64,000 bases of DNA, taken from assembly GCA_027484055.1 (NCBI GenBank), contig JAIXQH010000070.1, forward strand, positions 62,001-126,000. Reading direction: 5' to 3'. A program made the position numbers and the translations under genes. Positions 1 through 7,660 of the stretch are shown one piece after another; position 1 is the first letter of the stretch; the number at the start of each line of letters is the position of its first letter. The notes below the pieces were generated by a model. That model made no database searches. It saw nothing but the letters and a program-made list of their open reading frames with translations, and was not told the DNA's origin. Source of the DNA: Verrucomicrobiaceae bacterium (lineage in GTDB: Bacteria > Verrucomicrobiota > Verrucomicrobiia > Verrucomicrobiales > Akkermansiaceae).

Positions 1-1
1 C

Positions 2-748
2 AACGAACTCTACGGCACCCTTCAAGCGCACGACTATACCAAGACCATGGAACTCGCCGCCCGCCTTAAAATCGCGGCCAAAGATTTCCCCTCGTCAAAA
101 GTGGACAGCGCCATCGCCGGCTACACCCTCGCCTCAGACCTCGCCATCGAAGAAGCCAAAGCCCACCTACTCATGAAGGAAAGCGACAAGGCTGCTGAAA
201 AAATCCGCGCCGCCGCAGAAATCTGGCCAACCAATCCGAAGCTCACCGAGTTCCGCAAGCTTGTGACCAACTCCGGCGCACTCGTCACCACCCGCAACGA
301 CTTCGACCGCTTGTTAAGCGAAGGGAATTTCCGCGAAATCGCACGCCGTCAGTATGAAATCGCTCCCACCATCCTCGGAGATCCTCAGCGCGAGGAAGCC
401 TTCAAACAAATCATGACCAGTCTCACCAAGATTGAGACCGCCCTCAGCAAGGCCTCCGAGTTCAGTAAAGTCGGCCAAAACTATGCCGCCTGGGAACAAC
501 TCGCAGAAATCCGGGAAACCTACCCGGACGACCCAAAACTTGGCCGAGAAATCGAATTGTTAGCCCCCAAGGTCGCAGATTTCACCCGTGCTCTCGATCA
601 AGCTCGCCGCTTCGAAACGATCACGCCCAAACAGATCGGCTCGGCCCTTTCTTGGTATTTGAAGGCGGCAAGCATCTATCCTCAGAGCAACATCGCCAAA
701 TCAGGCACCAAGCGCCTCAGTGATGAGATCATCGCGCCGGATAAATAA
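2..748 (+). CDS. TPR-like hypothetical protein, 5'-truncated by window edge
   Basis: The reading frame is open from base 2, so the internal ATG at 47 is probably not the true start and the N-terminus lies outside the window. The visible 248 residues are almost entirely helical, with repeated pairs of amphipathic helices and A/Y/P positions (for example AAEIWPTNPKL, LAEIRETYPDDPKL, LKAASIYPQSNIAK) spaced like tetratricopeptide repeats. No catalytic motif is visible. Family knowledge suggests a scaffold or protein-interaction role; the partner is unknown. It converges on the PEP-CTERM gene and they share a hairpin region. Confidence 0.6.
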   Translation, partial: NELYGTLQAHDYTKTMELAARLKIAAKDFPSSKVDSAIAGYTLASDLAIEEAKAHLLMKESDKAAEKIRAAAEIWPTNPKLTEFRKLVTNSGALVTTRNDFDRLLSEGNFREIARRQYEIAPTILGDPQREEAFKQIMTSLTKIETALSKASEFSKVGQNYAAWEQLAEIRETYPDDPKLGREIELLAPKVADFTRALDQARRFETITPKQIGSALSWYLKAASIYPQSNIAKSGTKRLSDEIIAPDK

Positions 749-761
749 AGTCAGCTCACCT

Positions 762-801
762 ATAAAAAAAGCCGGGCCACATTTGCATGCGGCCCGGCTT
801 T
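762..801 (-). terminator. Rho-independent terminator between convergent genes
   Basis: An 11-bp perfect inverted repeat (768-778 with 791-801, AAAGCCGGGCC pairing) encloses a 12-base loop. Read on the minus strand the stem is followed by a run of seven T residues, so it best terminates the PEP-CTERM gene at 833-1654. On the plus strand only three T follow, so it is weaker for the TPR-like gene. Confidence 0.8.
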
Positions 802-832
802 GGGTGTTATGAAACTAGCAGTTGTCTATTCA

Positions 833-1654
833 TTAACAGCGGCGCTTGCGTCCGAAAATCGCACCCAGAGCCAACAGGCCACCTGCTGCGAGTGAGGGCT
901 CAGGAGCACCGAGGCCCGTTAAGTTTTTGAGGTTATCTTTGCCGAGGAAGACCGCGAAGACGAGATCGTTATAGTCTCTGTCACCACCACCTTTCAAATC
1001 CTCGAAGCTGATCATCAAATAAGGGGAGCCATCCGGCGCGAGACTGACCGCATGCACGATGCCGTCTTTGTTCAACGACAGCTTCGTCGAGAAGTAATCC
1101 TTACCTTTGTTCGCACCGTCAGCGACAATGAAGAATTCGAGGAGAGTTCCCTTTTTAAAGGTTCCAAGATCCACGAAGTCTCCGGGCACTAGTGGATCAT
1201 TTGAATTGCGGATTTGCCCCCCGGAACCCCCATAGCCAACAGGGCTTGAGGCGTTCGGGAAAATCAATTCAGCATCTTTACTAAGTGGCCCCTGACCGGT
1301 GGTGGAGTATCCAAGAGTGTTGCGGTATGCCGCACCTTCGGCTACGAAATAAACCCGGGCGGCCGTATCAAAGGCCAGCGTAAGCTTACCAGGATCCAGA
1401 GCGAGGGCAGAGATCGCCTTGCCACTTAGCGCCTGGTATTCTCTAAGATTTTTTTCAGCCAATTTCAACATCCCAGGAAGCGCTTCTTTTTGGAAGGCTA
1501 GCGAGGCGGCATCGGAACCGGCGACTTGGACGAGACCCGCGATATCCAAATTATAGGGACGTGCTGCGGACTGGACTGGGCTAACGGTTTGGGCGGATGC
1601 GCCCATCGAAAAGCCGAGGAATGTAAACAGTAGGAGGAGTTGATTAACTTTCAC
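833..1654 (-). CDS. DUF4114-containing protein with PEP-CTERM sorting signal
   Basis: The 273-residue product begins with a GTG codon and a clear signal peptide (MKVNQLLLLF to about residue 21, ASA/Q cleavage). Around residues 200-235 it has the acidic pattern FEDLKGGGDRDYNDLVFAV, typical of DUF4114, an extracellular calcium-type module. The last 25 residues contain PEP, a hydrophobic segment and an arginine cluster (FGRKRR), which is the PEP-CTERM sorting signal processed by exosortase. It is therefore probably exported and anchored or released at the outer surface, as exopolysaccharide-associated proteins are. No exosortase gene is seen in this window. The ligand is unknown. Confidence 0.85.
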   Translation of the reverse strand: MKVNQLLLLFTFLGFSMGASAQTVSPVQSAARPYNLDIAGLVQVAGSDAASLAFQKEALPGMLKLAEKNLREYQALSGKAISALALDPGKLTLAFDTAARVYFVAEGAAYRNTLGYSTTGQGPLSKDAELIFPNASSPVGYGGSGGQIRNSNDPLVPGDFVDLGTFKKGTLLEFFIVADGANKGKDYFSTKLSLNKDGIVHAVSLAPDGSPYLMISFEDLKGGGDRDYNDLVFAVFLGKDNLKNLTGLGAPEPSLAAGGLLALGAIFGRKRRC

Positions 1655-1751
1655 GAGTGCTGATTCACACAGTTTTTCCCGACCGACAAGATATATTTTT
1701 CAATTCTCAAAAATCGGTTTAGTTATGCTTTCAACCCTGTAATCCTATTAC

Positions 1752-1774
1752 CTACATGACTACAAAGGACTACA
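1752..1774. promoter_or_regulatory. Three CTACA direct repeats upstream of the PEP-CTERM gene
   Basis: CTACA occurs at 1752-1756, 1760-1764 and 1770-1774 in an AT-rich gap between the divergent PEP-CTERM gene and the membrane protein at 1843. Short iterated motifs of this kind can be regulator sites. I do not see a convincing sigma-54 element. The assignment is tentative. Confidence 0.25.
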
Positions 1775-1842
1775 TTCATCTATCTCATAAAATCCCAATT
1801 TTACCGCTTGCCCTGCACCCGCTTTGTTCAGCAAAGTAAGGC

Positions 1843-2463
1843 ATGACGACGCAAGAAGAAGCCGCAGAACAGTTACGGGTCATCCGCTCGGTGATGGAGC
1901 GGGCCGTTATTTACCGGGCGCTAACTGGAGAAACAGCCCTGATTGGCGGAGCGGCGGCGCTCGCGGCCGCTTGGCTCTCCGAAGCGCGTCATAGCTGGCA
2001 CTGGGCGCAGTGGTGGCTTGGCGGTCTCGCCGCAGTGATCGCATTCAACGCCTTTCAAATCTACCGTATTAAATTGGCGAGTGACCGCTCATTTTGGAGT
2101 CCTGGCCTAAGAATCGCGCTGCGGGGGGCGATTCCCTCCCTGATAGCCGGTGGTTTTCTTGGGCTGATCTTTGTCCGTGGCGACCAGGTCCGCCCGGCGG
2201 CCTGCATGTGGATCCTCCACTACGGACTGGCTCTCCTAGCCATCCGCGAGTTCGCACCGAAGTCGATGCAGTGGCTGGGCTGGGCCTTCGTCATCTTTGG
2301 AGTCACAAGTCTGGCCGGCGTCTCGGGCATTGTAGATTCCTTGACGAACCTCATGGGCAACCTGAATGGCTCCCGCTTGATGGCCATCGCCTTCGGTGGA
2401 TTTCATCTAATCTACGGCGCATTGATCGTCACCACGGCGGGCCGCGAACATGGGAACGCATGA
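1843..2463 (+). CDS. Hypothetical integral membrane protein
   Basis: A 206-residue protein with about five hydrophobic segments (near residues 26-44, 49-69, 88-108, 113-130, 140-160 and 176-198) after a charged N-terminus (TTQEEAAEQLRVIRSVMERA). No family motif is recognised. Its stop codon overlaps the ATG of the following winged-helix gene (ATGA at 2460-2463), so the two are translationally coupled. Membrane protein plus a small regulator of this class is a frequent pairing, which suggests a stress or envelope-related function, but this is inference. Confidence 0.7.
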   Translation: MTTQEEAAEQLRVIRSVMERAVIYRALTGETALIGGAAALAAAWLSEARHSWHWAQWWLGGLAAVIAFNAFQIYRIKLASDRSFWSPGLRIALRGAIPSLIAGGFLGLIFVRGDQVRPAACMWILHYGLALLAIREFAPKSMQWLGWAFVIFGVTSLAGVSGIVDSLTNLMGNLNGSRLMAIAFGGFHLIYGALIVTTAGREHGNA

Positions 2464-2759
2464 TTGATTTCTCGCTACTGGATAAAACGATCCACGAAAA
2501 GGGACGACTATCGATCATGACGCTACTCGCCTCACGGGTCGATCCATGGCCATTTCAAGATTTGAAATCGCAGTTGGAGATGTCCGACGGGAATCTCATC
2601 ACCCATTTACGCACGCTCGAAAAAGCGGAATTCATTGCGGGCGAAAAGCAAACCGGCGACGGCAGACCCCAAACGCTCTACATTCTCACGGATTCAGGGC
2701 GGGCGGCATTCGTCGCCTATCTCGGGGTGCTGGAACAAATTTTAGGACTGAGGAGATAA
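2460..2759 (+). CDS. Winged-helix transcriptional regulator
   Basis: A 99-residue protein starting at the ATG that overlaps the upstream stop. It has the compact winged-helix layout of the HTH_27 / MarR-ArsR-like group: a recognition region LKSQLEMSDGNLITHLRTLE at about residues 30-50 followed by a wing with GDGRPQTLYILTDSGRAAF. Such proteins usually repress their own operon and are often encoded with a small membrane protein, as here. The longer open frame upstream of 2460 is a shadow of the membrane gene. Confidence 0.8.
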   Translation: MIDFSLLDKTIHEKGRLSIMTLLASRVDPWPFQDLKSQLEMSDGNLITHLRTLEKAEFIAGEKQTGDGRPQTLYILTDSGRAAFVAYLGVLEQILGLRR

Positions 2760-2802
2760 TTGGCTTGCGCCCATTTAGCTTTGCACTACAAAGCTCAACG
2801 TC

Positions 2803-3732
2803 ATGCAACGCTTTCGCCCATCCGCCCCGCCAATTACTTTGTCCGCCAAAGCTATCCAAGAGCTCGACCAAACGCGCTTCATGCCTCCGAGCCAGCGAAG
2901 GATCAGTCTCCAGGTCGCGAAGACACTGGGCATGGATCAAGAGGCTCGCAGCAGTTTGGAGCGCGTGCGGCAGCTCGCGAAGTCAGGGAAAGTCGCCATC
3001 GCAGGGCAGCTGATGCCAGACGCCGGAGTGAGCGCTGAGCTCGCCGCACTCGGAGTGACCGAGCAGGTGGAAATGGCTGATTTTCCGCGATTCCGGACTG
3101 TAGTCATCCCCTATTGCGGCATCACAGCGCGGCAGCGGCGGGATTGGGAGCCATTCGCCAAATCGCTGGAAGATCTGAGCTGCACTCAAGTCCGCCGCGC
3201 CCAAGTGGCCTTGGGCCTGTTGAGAATGGAAGGGGCGCAAGGACTCGTCATCGGGCGTCATGAAGACCCAGAGAGTATCGCCCTCGCGGGTAGCCATCCG
3301 GCCAATCGGATCATTCAAGACACATCGGACACAGCTCGTCTAGGATTCGCACCGGCCTTCGGCGTGATCTGCCAGACGACCCTCTCATCCACCCGTGTGG
3401 AATGGCTCGTGCAGCAATTGCGGCACCGTTGGCGCGACGCGCGGGTGACTTTTTTAAATACCATTTCACCCACCTGGGTCGCTCGGGAAGCCGCTTTGGA
3501 GAATCTACTCGCGACCTGTGACCAAGTAGTCATCGTCGGTAATCTAGGCGAAGCCTCCTGCGAATCCCTCGCAGAAACCGCTCTACGGCGCGGGAAGACC
3601 GCCACCATCGTCGCAGGCCCCGAGCAGCTCGATAGGGCGGCCTTTCGGGCTGACCGCAGAGTCGCCCTGACGGCAGGAGCCTTCGCCACTGACGCAGCGA
3701 TCCGCGCCGTCGCGGAAGCCTTGGTCAGCTGA
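2803..3732 (+). CDS. Divergent IspH/LytB-like protein lacking iron-sulfur ligands
   Basis: The 309-residue product aligns by eye with the three-domain IspH fold. IAGQLMPDAGVSAELAALGV (residues 67-84) corresponds to the IspH GPLIHN segment, DLSC127 to DATC, CQTTLS (190-195) to TQTTLS, NTIS222 to DTIC, and IVGNLGEASCESL to VVG-SSNS-RL. IspH reduces HMBPP to IPP and DMAPP with a 4Fe-4S cluster held by three cysteines. Here the first cysteine motif (FCAGV) is absent, the third is serine 222, the active-site histidines are missing and the SSNS substrate motif reads EASC. It is therefore unlikely to be a normal IspH. It may be a repurposed or inactive paralogue. A true ispH is expected elsewhere in the genome. 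Confidence 0.6.
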   Translation: MQRFRPSAPPITLSAKAIQELDQTRFMPPSQRRISLQVAKTLGMDQEARSSLERVRQLAKSGKVAIAGQLMPDAGVSAELAALGVTEQVEMADFPRFRTVVIPYCGITARQRRDWEPFAKSLEDLSCTQVRRAQVALGLLRMEGAQGLVIGRHEDPESIALAGSHPANRIIQDTSDTARLGFAPAFGVICQTTLSSTRVEWLVQQLRHRWRDARVTFLNTISPTWVAREAALENLLATCDQVVIVGNLGEASCESLAETALRRGKTATIVAGPEQLDRAAFRADRRVALTAGAFATDAAIRAVAEALVS

Positions 3733-3736
3733 GAGC

Positions 3737-4111
3737 TTAGCGCTCGAGGATCTCGACCTCGTAGCCATCTGGGTCCGTGACAAAGGCCATCTTCCGAGCA
3801 CCAGATGAAAATTTCTCCCGCCAGCCGGACGGCCAGATCTCAATGCCTGCCTGCTCCACCGTTTCACAATAGGCCAAAATATCCGGCACTCCCAGTGCGG
3901 TGTGCATCAGGTCCTCCGGGCAGGTGGCGGTGTAGTCCGGCGAGTGACACAGTTCTAGAAAGACGTCATTCCCGGGAAGTTCGAGGAAGGCGAGGCTATT
4001 TCCTTGGGGAGAATTCTTAAATTCCCCAAGCGTGTAACCGAGGCTTTTGTAGAAAGCGATAGAGCGGTCGAGGTCGCGAACGCGGATGCGTGTGTGTAGA
4101 AAGCGGATCAT
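3737..4111 (-). CDS. VOC-family protein, lactoylglutathione lyase-like
   Basis: The 124-residue protein contains the paired beta-alpha-beta-beta-beta modules of the vicinal oxygen chelate superfamily. It begins FLHTRIRVRDLDRSIAFYKS, continues with LAFLELPGNDVFLELCH, then MHTALGVPDI, and ends AFVTDPDGYEVEILER. The metal-binding positions of glyoxalase I are represented by H6, E53, H72 and E121. This fits a small glyoxalase I-type enzyme detoxifying methylglyoxal adducts, although other VOC activities share the fold. It converges with the IspH-like gene, leaving only 4 bases between stops. Confidence 0.8.
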   Translation of the reverse strand: MIRFLHTRIRVRDLDRSIAFYKSLGYTLGEFKNSPQGNSLAFLELPGNDVFLELCHSPDYTATCPEDLMHTALGVPDILAYCETVEQAGIEIWPSGWREKFSSGARKMAFVTDPDGYEVEILER

Positions 4112-4237
4112 GGCGAACAGAACTTGCCGGAATATCCGGGGCTTGCCAAACGACGATTGCGCATCGCTTGCGATTTTTAAGGCATCTACCGCTAGCGAGT
4201 TGCCAAGACCTCCTGCCCGCAGTATTGGTGTATTCCT

Positions 4238-4687
4238 ATGAAATCCATCGTTGTTGGAGTCGATTTTTCAAGCGCCGCACCCACTGTTTTGAAGGTGGCC
4301 ATCGAGCTAGCTGCGGCTTTCAGCGCAGATCTTTGTCTGCTGCATGTCATCGAGCCCGAGCCGAGCATGAGCGCTTACGGCTTTACGCCTGAGGAATTTC
4401 CCGTCGTTGCGACTTTTCATAACGAAATAAGAAACCGGGCCAAAATTCGGATGGAGGAAACCCTCGCCGAGGTGCGCCTTCAGATCCCCCGCGCCACCGC
4501 CCACACGACGGAAGGGAATCCGCTCTACGCGCTGGTCGAACACATTCAGGACACGGAGACCGACTTCGTCATCATCGGCTCACATGGTCACGGAGTGCTT
4601 GCCTCGATCCTCCTTGGAACTGTCGCCGAGGGTCTCGTTCGCAAGGCGATGGTCCCGACCTTGGTGGTGCCGGTGGGGACAAGGTGA
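4238..4687 (+). CDS. Universal stress protein (UspA family)
   Basis: A 149-residue single-domain UspA protein. It has the typical first strand SIVVGVDFSSAAPTVLKVA, the LLHVIEPEPS strand, and the ATP-binding signature GSHGHGVLASILLGTVAE (G-2X-G-9X-G-S/T pattern) before a final VPTLVVP strand. Proteins with this signature bind ATP and act in general stress resistance in the cytoplasm. It lies 66 bases upstream of a kinase-like gene on the same strand and may be co-transcribed with it. Confidence 0.9.
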   Translation: MKSIVVGVDFSSAAPTVLKVAIELAAAFSADLCLLHVIEPEPSMSAYGFTPEEFPVVATFHNEIRNRAKIRMEETLAEVRLQIPRATAHTTEGNPLYALVEHIQDTETDFVIIGSHGHGVLASILLGTVAEGLVRKAMVPTLVVPVGTR

Positions 4688-4753
4688 AAAGTCACGCTGG
4701 TCAGCGGGCGAGATCGGATTCAGGTTTTGCGAGTGATCGCCCGGCAGAAAACG

Positions 4754-5758
4754 ATGTATCCTGTGACGCAGTCGCTGCGGCAGTATCTCTACCACTACGA
4801 CCGCCAACGGGAGATCCCGAGCGTTTATAATGAGCTGCGACGATTCACTGGAGCGGTTCCTTATGAAGACCCCAACGGCCATGAAACGCTGTGGCTCAGC
4901 GTGATGTATCCTCAAGATGTGTTAGCCGAGCTTCGGCTCAAGCTCACTAGCATTTACACTGAACTCAAACTCGGTCGCAATACCGAGCAGCATGAGCACC
5001 TCTTCGTGGACCGCATCGATTACGGAGATTTCGGAAATTCCAAGCCCTTCCGGATCAAGGTCACCAATGTCTTCAACGACAATTCCGACTATTTTTACGT
5101 CAAACAAACCGACGCCTCGCGAATCTACGGCTTGGAACTCGAACACATCCTTTCGCCCAATCGGATGAACTACTTGATCAATGGGAACACCCTCGTCGAG
5201 GAGCACATCGCAGGGGTCCCTGGGGATGTATTTCTCCGCGACTATCTCTCGCAGCCGGGACTGAACAAAGTCCGTATCGCCAAGGAATTCACCAAATTTA
5301 CCGAGCGCAGCTTCATCCGCCTGCTCGGCGACATGCGCAGCGTTAACTACGTGGTAGACATCACGCCAGACTTCGAAGAGGTGCAATACCGCGTCCGCGC
5401 GATTGATTTCGACCAACAATCCTACGAGGGCAACGGTAACATTTACCAAGCCTTCCGCTTCAACTCGAACCGGAAAATCACCCGCCTCGCCTTCCAGGTG
5501 CTGAATCGCAAAAGCATCGACCAATACGTGGCCGAGGAATACTCGCAAATGGCTCGCCGCGCCAAGGTAGAGAGTAGCCGTCTGCGCGCCCTGCTCGGCA
5601 TCATGCGGCGGGAGGATCTCGCGCCCATCGATCATCTCACCCGGCTTGCCGGCGATCTCGACCGCATGCACGCCACTCAGGGATTTGGCGATTGTAAATC
5701 GATGGGCGAGCTCACCGCCATGCACATTTCACTGATGCTAGATCTCAGTCCCAGCTAG
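4754..5758 (+). CDS. Uncharacterised kinase-like protein
   Basis: The 334-residue product (from the ATG at 4754; a TTG at 4727 would add nine residues) is not a family I can name. However, it has the skeleton of a protein-kinase-like phosphotransferase: FYVK117 resembles the nucleotide-binding lysine, LVEEHIAGVPGDVFL (147-161) resembles the hinge and following segment of sugar or aminoglycoside kinases, GDMRSVN198 fits the D-x4-N catalytic loop, and IDFD220 fits the metal-binding DFG/DFE position. The substrate is unknown. Its 3' end overlaps the convergent BaiN-type gene by 21 bases. Confidence 0.6.
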   Translation: MYPVTQSLRQYLYHYDRQREIPSVYNELRRFTGAVPYEDPNGHETLWLSVMYPQDVLAELRLKLTSIYTELKLGRNTEQHEHLFVDRIDYGDFGNSKPFRIKVTNVFNDNSDYFYVKQTDASRIYGLELEHILSPNRMNYLINGNTLVEEHIAGVPGDVFLRDYLSQPGLNKVRIAKEFTKFTERSFIRLLGDMRSVNYVVDITPDFEEVQYRVRAIDFDQQSYEGNGNIYQAFRFNSNRKITRLAFQVLNRKSIDQYVAEEYSQMARRAKVESSRLRALLGIMRREDLAPIDHLTRLAGDLDRMHATQGFGDCKSMGELTAMHISLMLDLSPS

Positions 5759-6985
5759 GGCCGTCGCCGCGATATGTGCGGTCGTCCAGGCCGCTTGAAA
5801 ATTAAAGCCGCCGGTTATGCCGTCGATGTCGATGCACTCGCCCACGAAATACAAGCCCGGCGTCAGACGGCTCTGCATGGTCCGGAAATCGATGCTCCCC
5901 CGCTCGATGCCACCCGCCGTGACGAATTCATCCTTATTCGTGGTTTTTCCCGTCGCCTCGAAGCGAGATGCCTTGAGCGTCTCAAGCAAGGTGCTCAGCG
6001 CGGCTTTGGAAACCTGCCCCCACGTCGTCTGATCTTCGACCCCAGACGACTTCACCAAACTCTCCCACAAGCGGCGGGAAATCGGCGCAAGTGGGCAGTT
6101 CCGCACCAATTTCGCGCCCTGCGACTGCCGGTTTTCCGCAAAGCAGCGCTTCACAAGCTCGCGCTCCATCTCGGGCAGCCAGTCGATTTGAAAGGAGAAA
6201 TGGTGATTCTTTTCCGCAAGCGCCCGCGCCTCCCAGGCAGATAAACGGAGAATCGCCGGGCCACTGAACCCACGGTGCGTGATTAACAAGGGCCCGACTT
6301 GCGCCACTGCGGAGGCCCCGCAGCGGACCGCGACCCGCGGATGCGAGACACCTGCCAAGTCTTGAATCCGTGGGTCTGTCACATTAAACGCAAACAGCGA
6401 AGGCACCAAGGGCTGCAGCGGCTGACCGAGCTTTTTCAACTGCGAAAGCAGCGGACTCGCCTTCAGGGAACCCGTCGCGAAACACACCGCCCGAGCCTGC
6501 ACCGGCTCTGTCTGATTTTCAAAATTCAACGAAAACCCACCCCCATCCCGCGCCTCGATTCCCACCAAGCCCTGCTTCAGCAGCAGTGGGATTTTACACA
6601 CCCGCGCTCGCTCCATGAAGCACTGGATCACCGTGTCAGATTGATCCGTCACCGGAAACATCCGACCGTCCGGTTCGGTTTTCAGTGTCACCCCAAATCT
6701 CTCAAACCACTCGACTGTATCCGCTGGCTGCCAGCGGTGAAAGGCCGCTAACAATTCACGCCCCCCGCGCGGGTAGTTTTTCGCCAAGTCCCGTGGCTCG
6801 AAGCAGCCGTGGGTCACATTGCAGCGCCCGCCACCGGAGATCCTCACCTTTTGGAGGAAATGACCGCCTTTTTCAAAAATCGCCACCGAACGCTGCGGGG
6901 CCATTTCCGCGTATCGCAGCGCGGTGAAAAATCCCGACGCCCCGCCGCCGATGATGGCTAGATCGAGAACAGTTGACGGCGTCAT
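5738..6985 (-). CDS. BaiN/RdsA-type FAD-dependent oxidoreductase (HI0933 family)
   Basis: A 415-residue flavoprotein. It starts with the dinucleotide-binding motif IIGGGASGFFTAL followed by ISGGGRCNVTHG, the hallmark of the HI0933/BaiN family. The middle carries FATGSL and LITHRGFSGPAILRLS, and the C-terminus has TAGGIERGSIDF and LYFVGECIDIDGITGGFN, which closes the FAD site. Members reduce C=C bonds or serve unknown redox roles in the cytoplasm. The start was placed at the ATG at 6985 because the upstream in-frame start at 7009 is a GTG that adds only MVCHACAT. Confidence 0.85.
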   Translation of the reverse strand: MTPSTVLDLAIIGGGASGFFTALRYAEMAPQRSVAIFEKGGHFLQKVRISGGGRCNVTHGCFEPRDLAKNYPRGGRELLAAFHRWQPADTVEWFERFGVTLKTEPDGRMFPVTDQSDTVIQCFMERARVCKIPLLLKQGLVGIEARDGGGFSLNFENQTEPVQARAVCFATGSLKASPLLSQLKKLGQPLQPLVPSLFAFNVTDPRIQDLAGVSHPRVAVRCGASAVAQVGPLLITHRGFSGPAILRLSAWEARALAEKNHHFSFQIDWLPEMERELVKRCFAENRQSQGAKLVRNCPLAPISRRLWESLVKSSGVEDQTTWGQVSKAALSTLLETLKASRFEATGKTTNKDEFVTAGGIERGSIDFRTMQSRLTPGLYFVGECIDIDGITGGFNFQAAWTTAHIAATALAGTEI

Positions 6986-7030
6986 GGTCGCGCAGGCATG
7001 ACAGACCACCGCCCGAGGGACAACCTATTT

Positions 7031-7579
7031 TCAACGCTGTGGCACTCGGCGGAGCTTGGAAATGTCATGCCCGGTGCGCTCCAGCTCTTTCACGAGTTCC
7101 GAGTAGCGCGCCTCCGGGATCGTCTTCGTTCGCGCCATGATCCACACGTAGCTCCGGTCCGGCACGCCGATGACGGTGATCCCCTCACTCTCGTCGAACT
7201 CATTGATCAGAAAGGCCGCTTTAAATGGCCACACGAACTGCATCCGCCACTCCGTCCGCGTCTCGTGATTGTAAACCCAGCCGCGTGGATGATAGGTCTT
7301 CACCCGCCCGTCGAAGCTGCCTTTGTTAAAGGTAAATGTCGTCTCGATCGTCCCGTCACTCGCCAATTTGTAGCCCTCCACCGCATTGTAGGCCTCCTTT
7401 TCGATGAACGTCGGAATGTGCGCGATGACATACCAGTCCCCCATGAACTTCTTCAAATCAATCGGCCGTGTCATGGCTTGGAGCGGCGCTAGTTTTTCAG
7501 ATTTCATCGGCTTGGTGCTGTGACAGCTTGGAAAAAACGCGGTCAGCAGCGCGAAAGTCAGGACATGCAATCGTTTCAT
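7031..7579 (-). CDS. blc: Outer-membrane lipocalin lipoprotein, Blc-like
   Basis: The 182-residue protein has a lipoprotein signal peptide ending in TAFFPSC (lipidation at that cysteine). The mature part shows the bacterial lipocalin signature GDWYVIAHIPTFIEKEAYNA, then repeated beta strands such as IETTFTF, GWVYN and YVWIMARTKTIPEARY. Blc proteins bind fatty acids or lysophospholipids at the outer membrane and are linked to membrane maintenance. The start ATG at 7579 is preferred over a TTG four codons upstream. It is a single-gene unit downstream of the BaiN-type gene region. Confidence 0.88.
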   Translation of the reverse strand: MKRLHVLTFALLTAFFPSCHSTKPMKSEKLAPLQAMTRPIDLKKFMGDWYVIAHIPTFIEKEAYNAVEGYKLASDGTIETTFTFNKGSFDGRVKTYHPRGWVYNHETRTEWRMQFVWPFKAAFLINEFDESEGITVIGVPDRSYVWIMARTKTIPEARYSELVKELERTGHDISKLRRVPQR

Positions 7580-7660
7580 AGACCGCAACAAAGAGCCTAT
7601 TTCACAAAGCGCAAAATATTATCCATTCCGCCCACCCGGCATTTATGAAAGGATCGCGCC

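Noticed and set aside
2546-3013. Open frame overlapping the winged-helix regulator and the IspH-like gene
   Set aside because: It crosses two well-supported genes in another frame and has a shadow-like composition.
4922-5725. A 267-residue open frame antisense to the kinase-like gene
   Set aside because: The plus-strand frame has kinase-like motifs and a typical composition; the antisense one has none.
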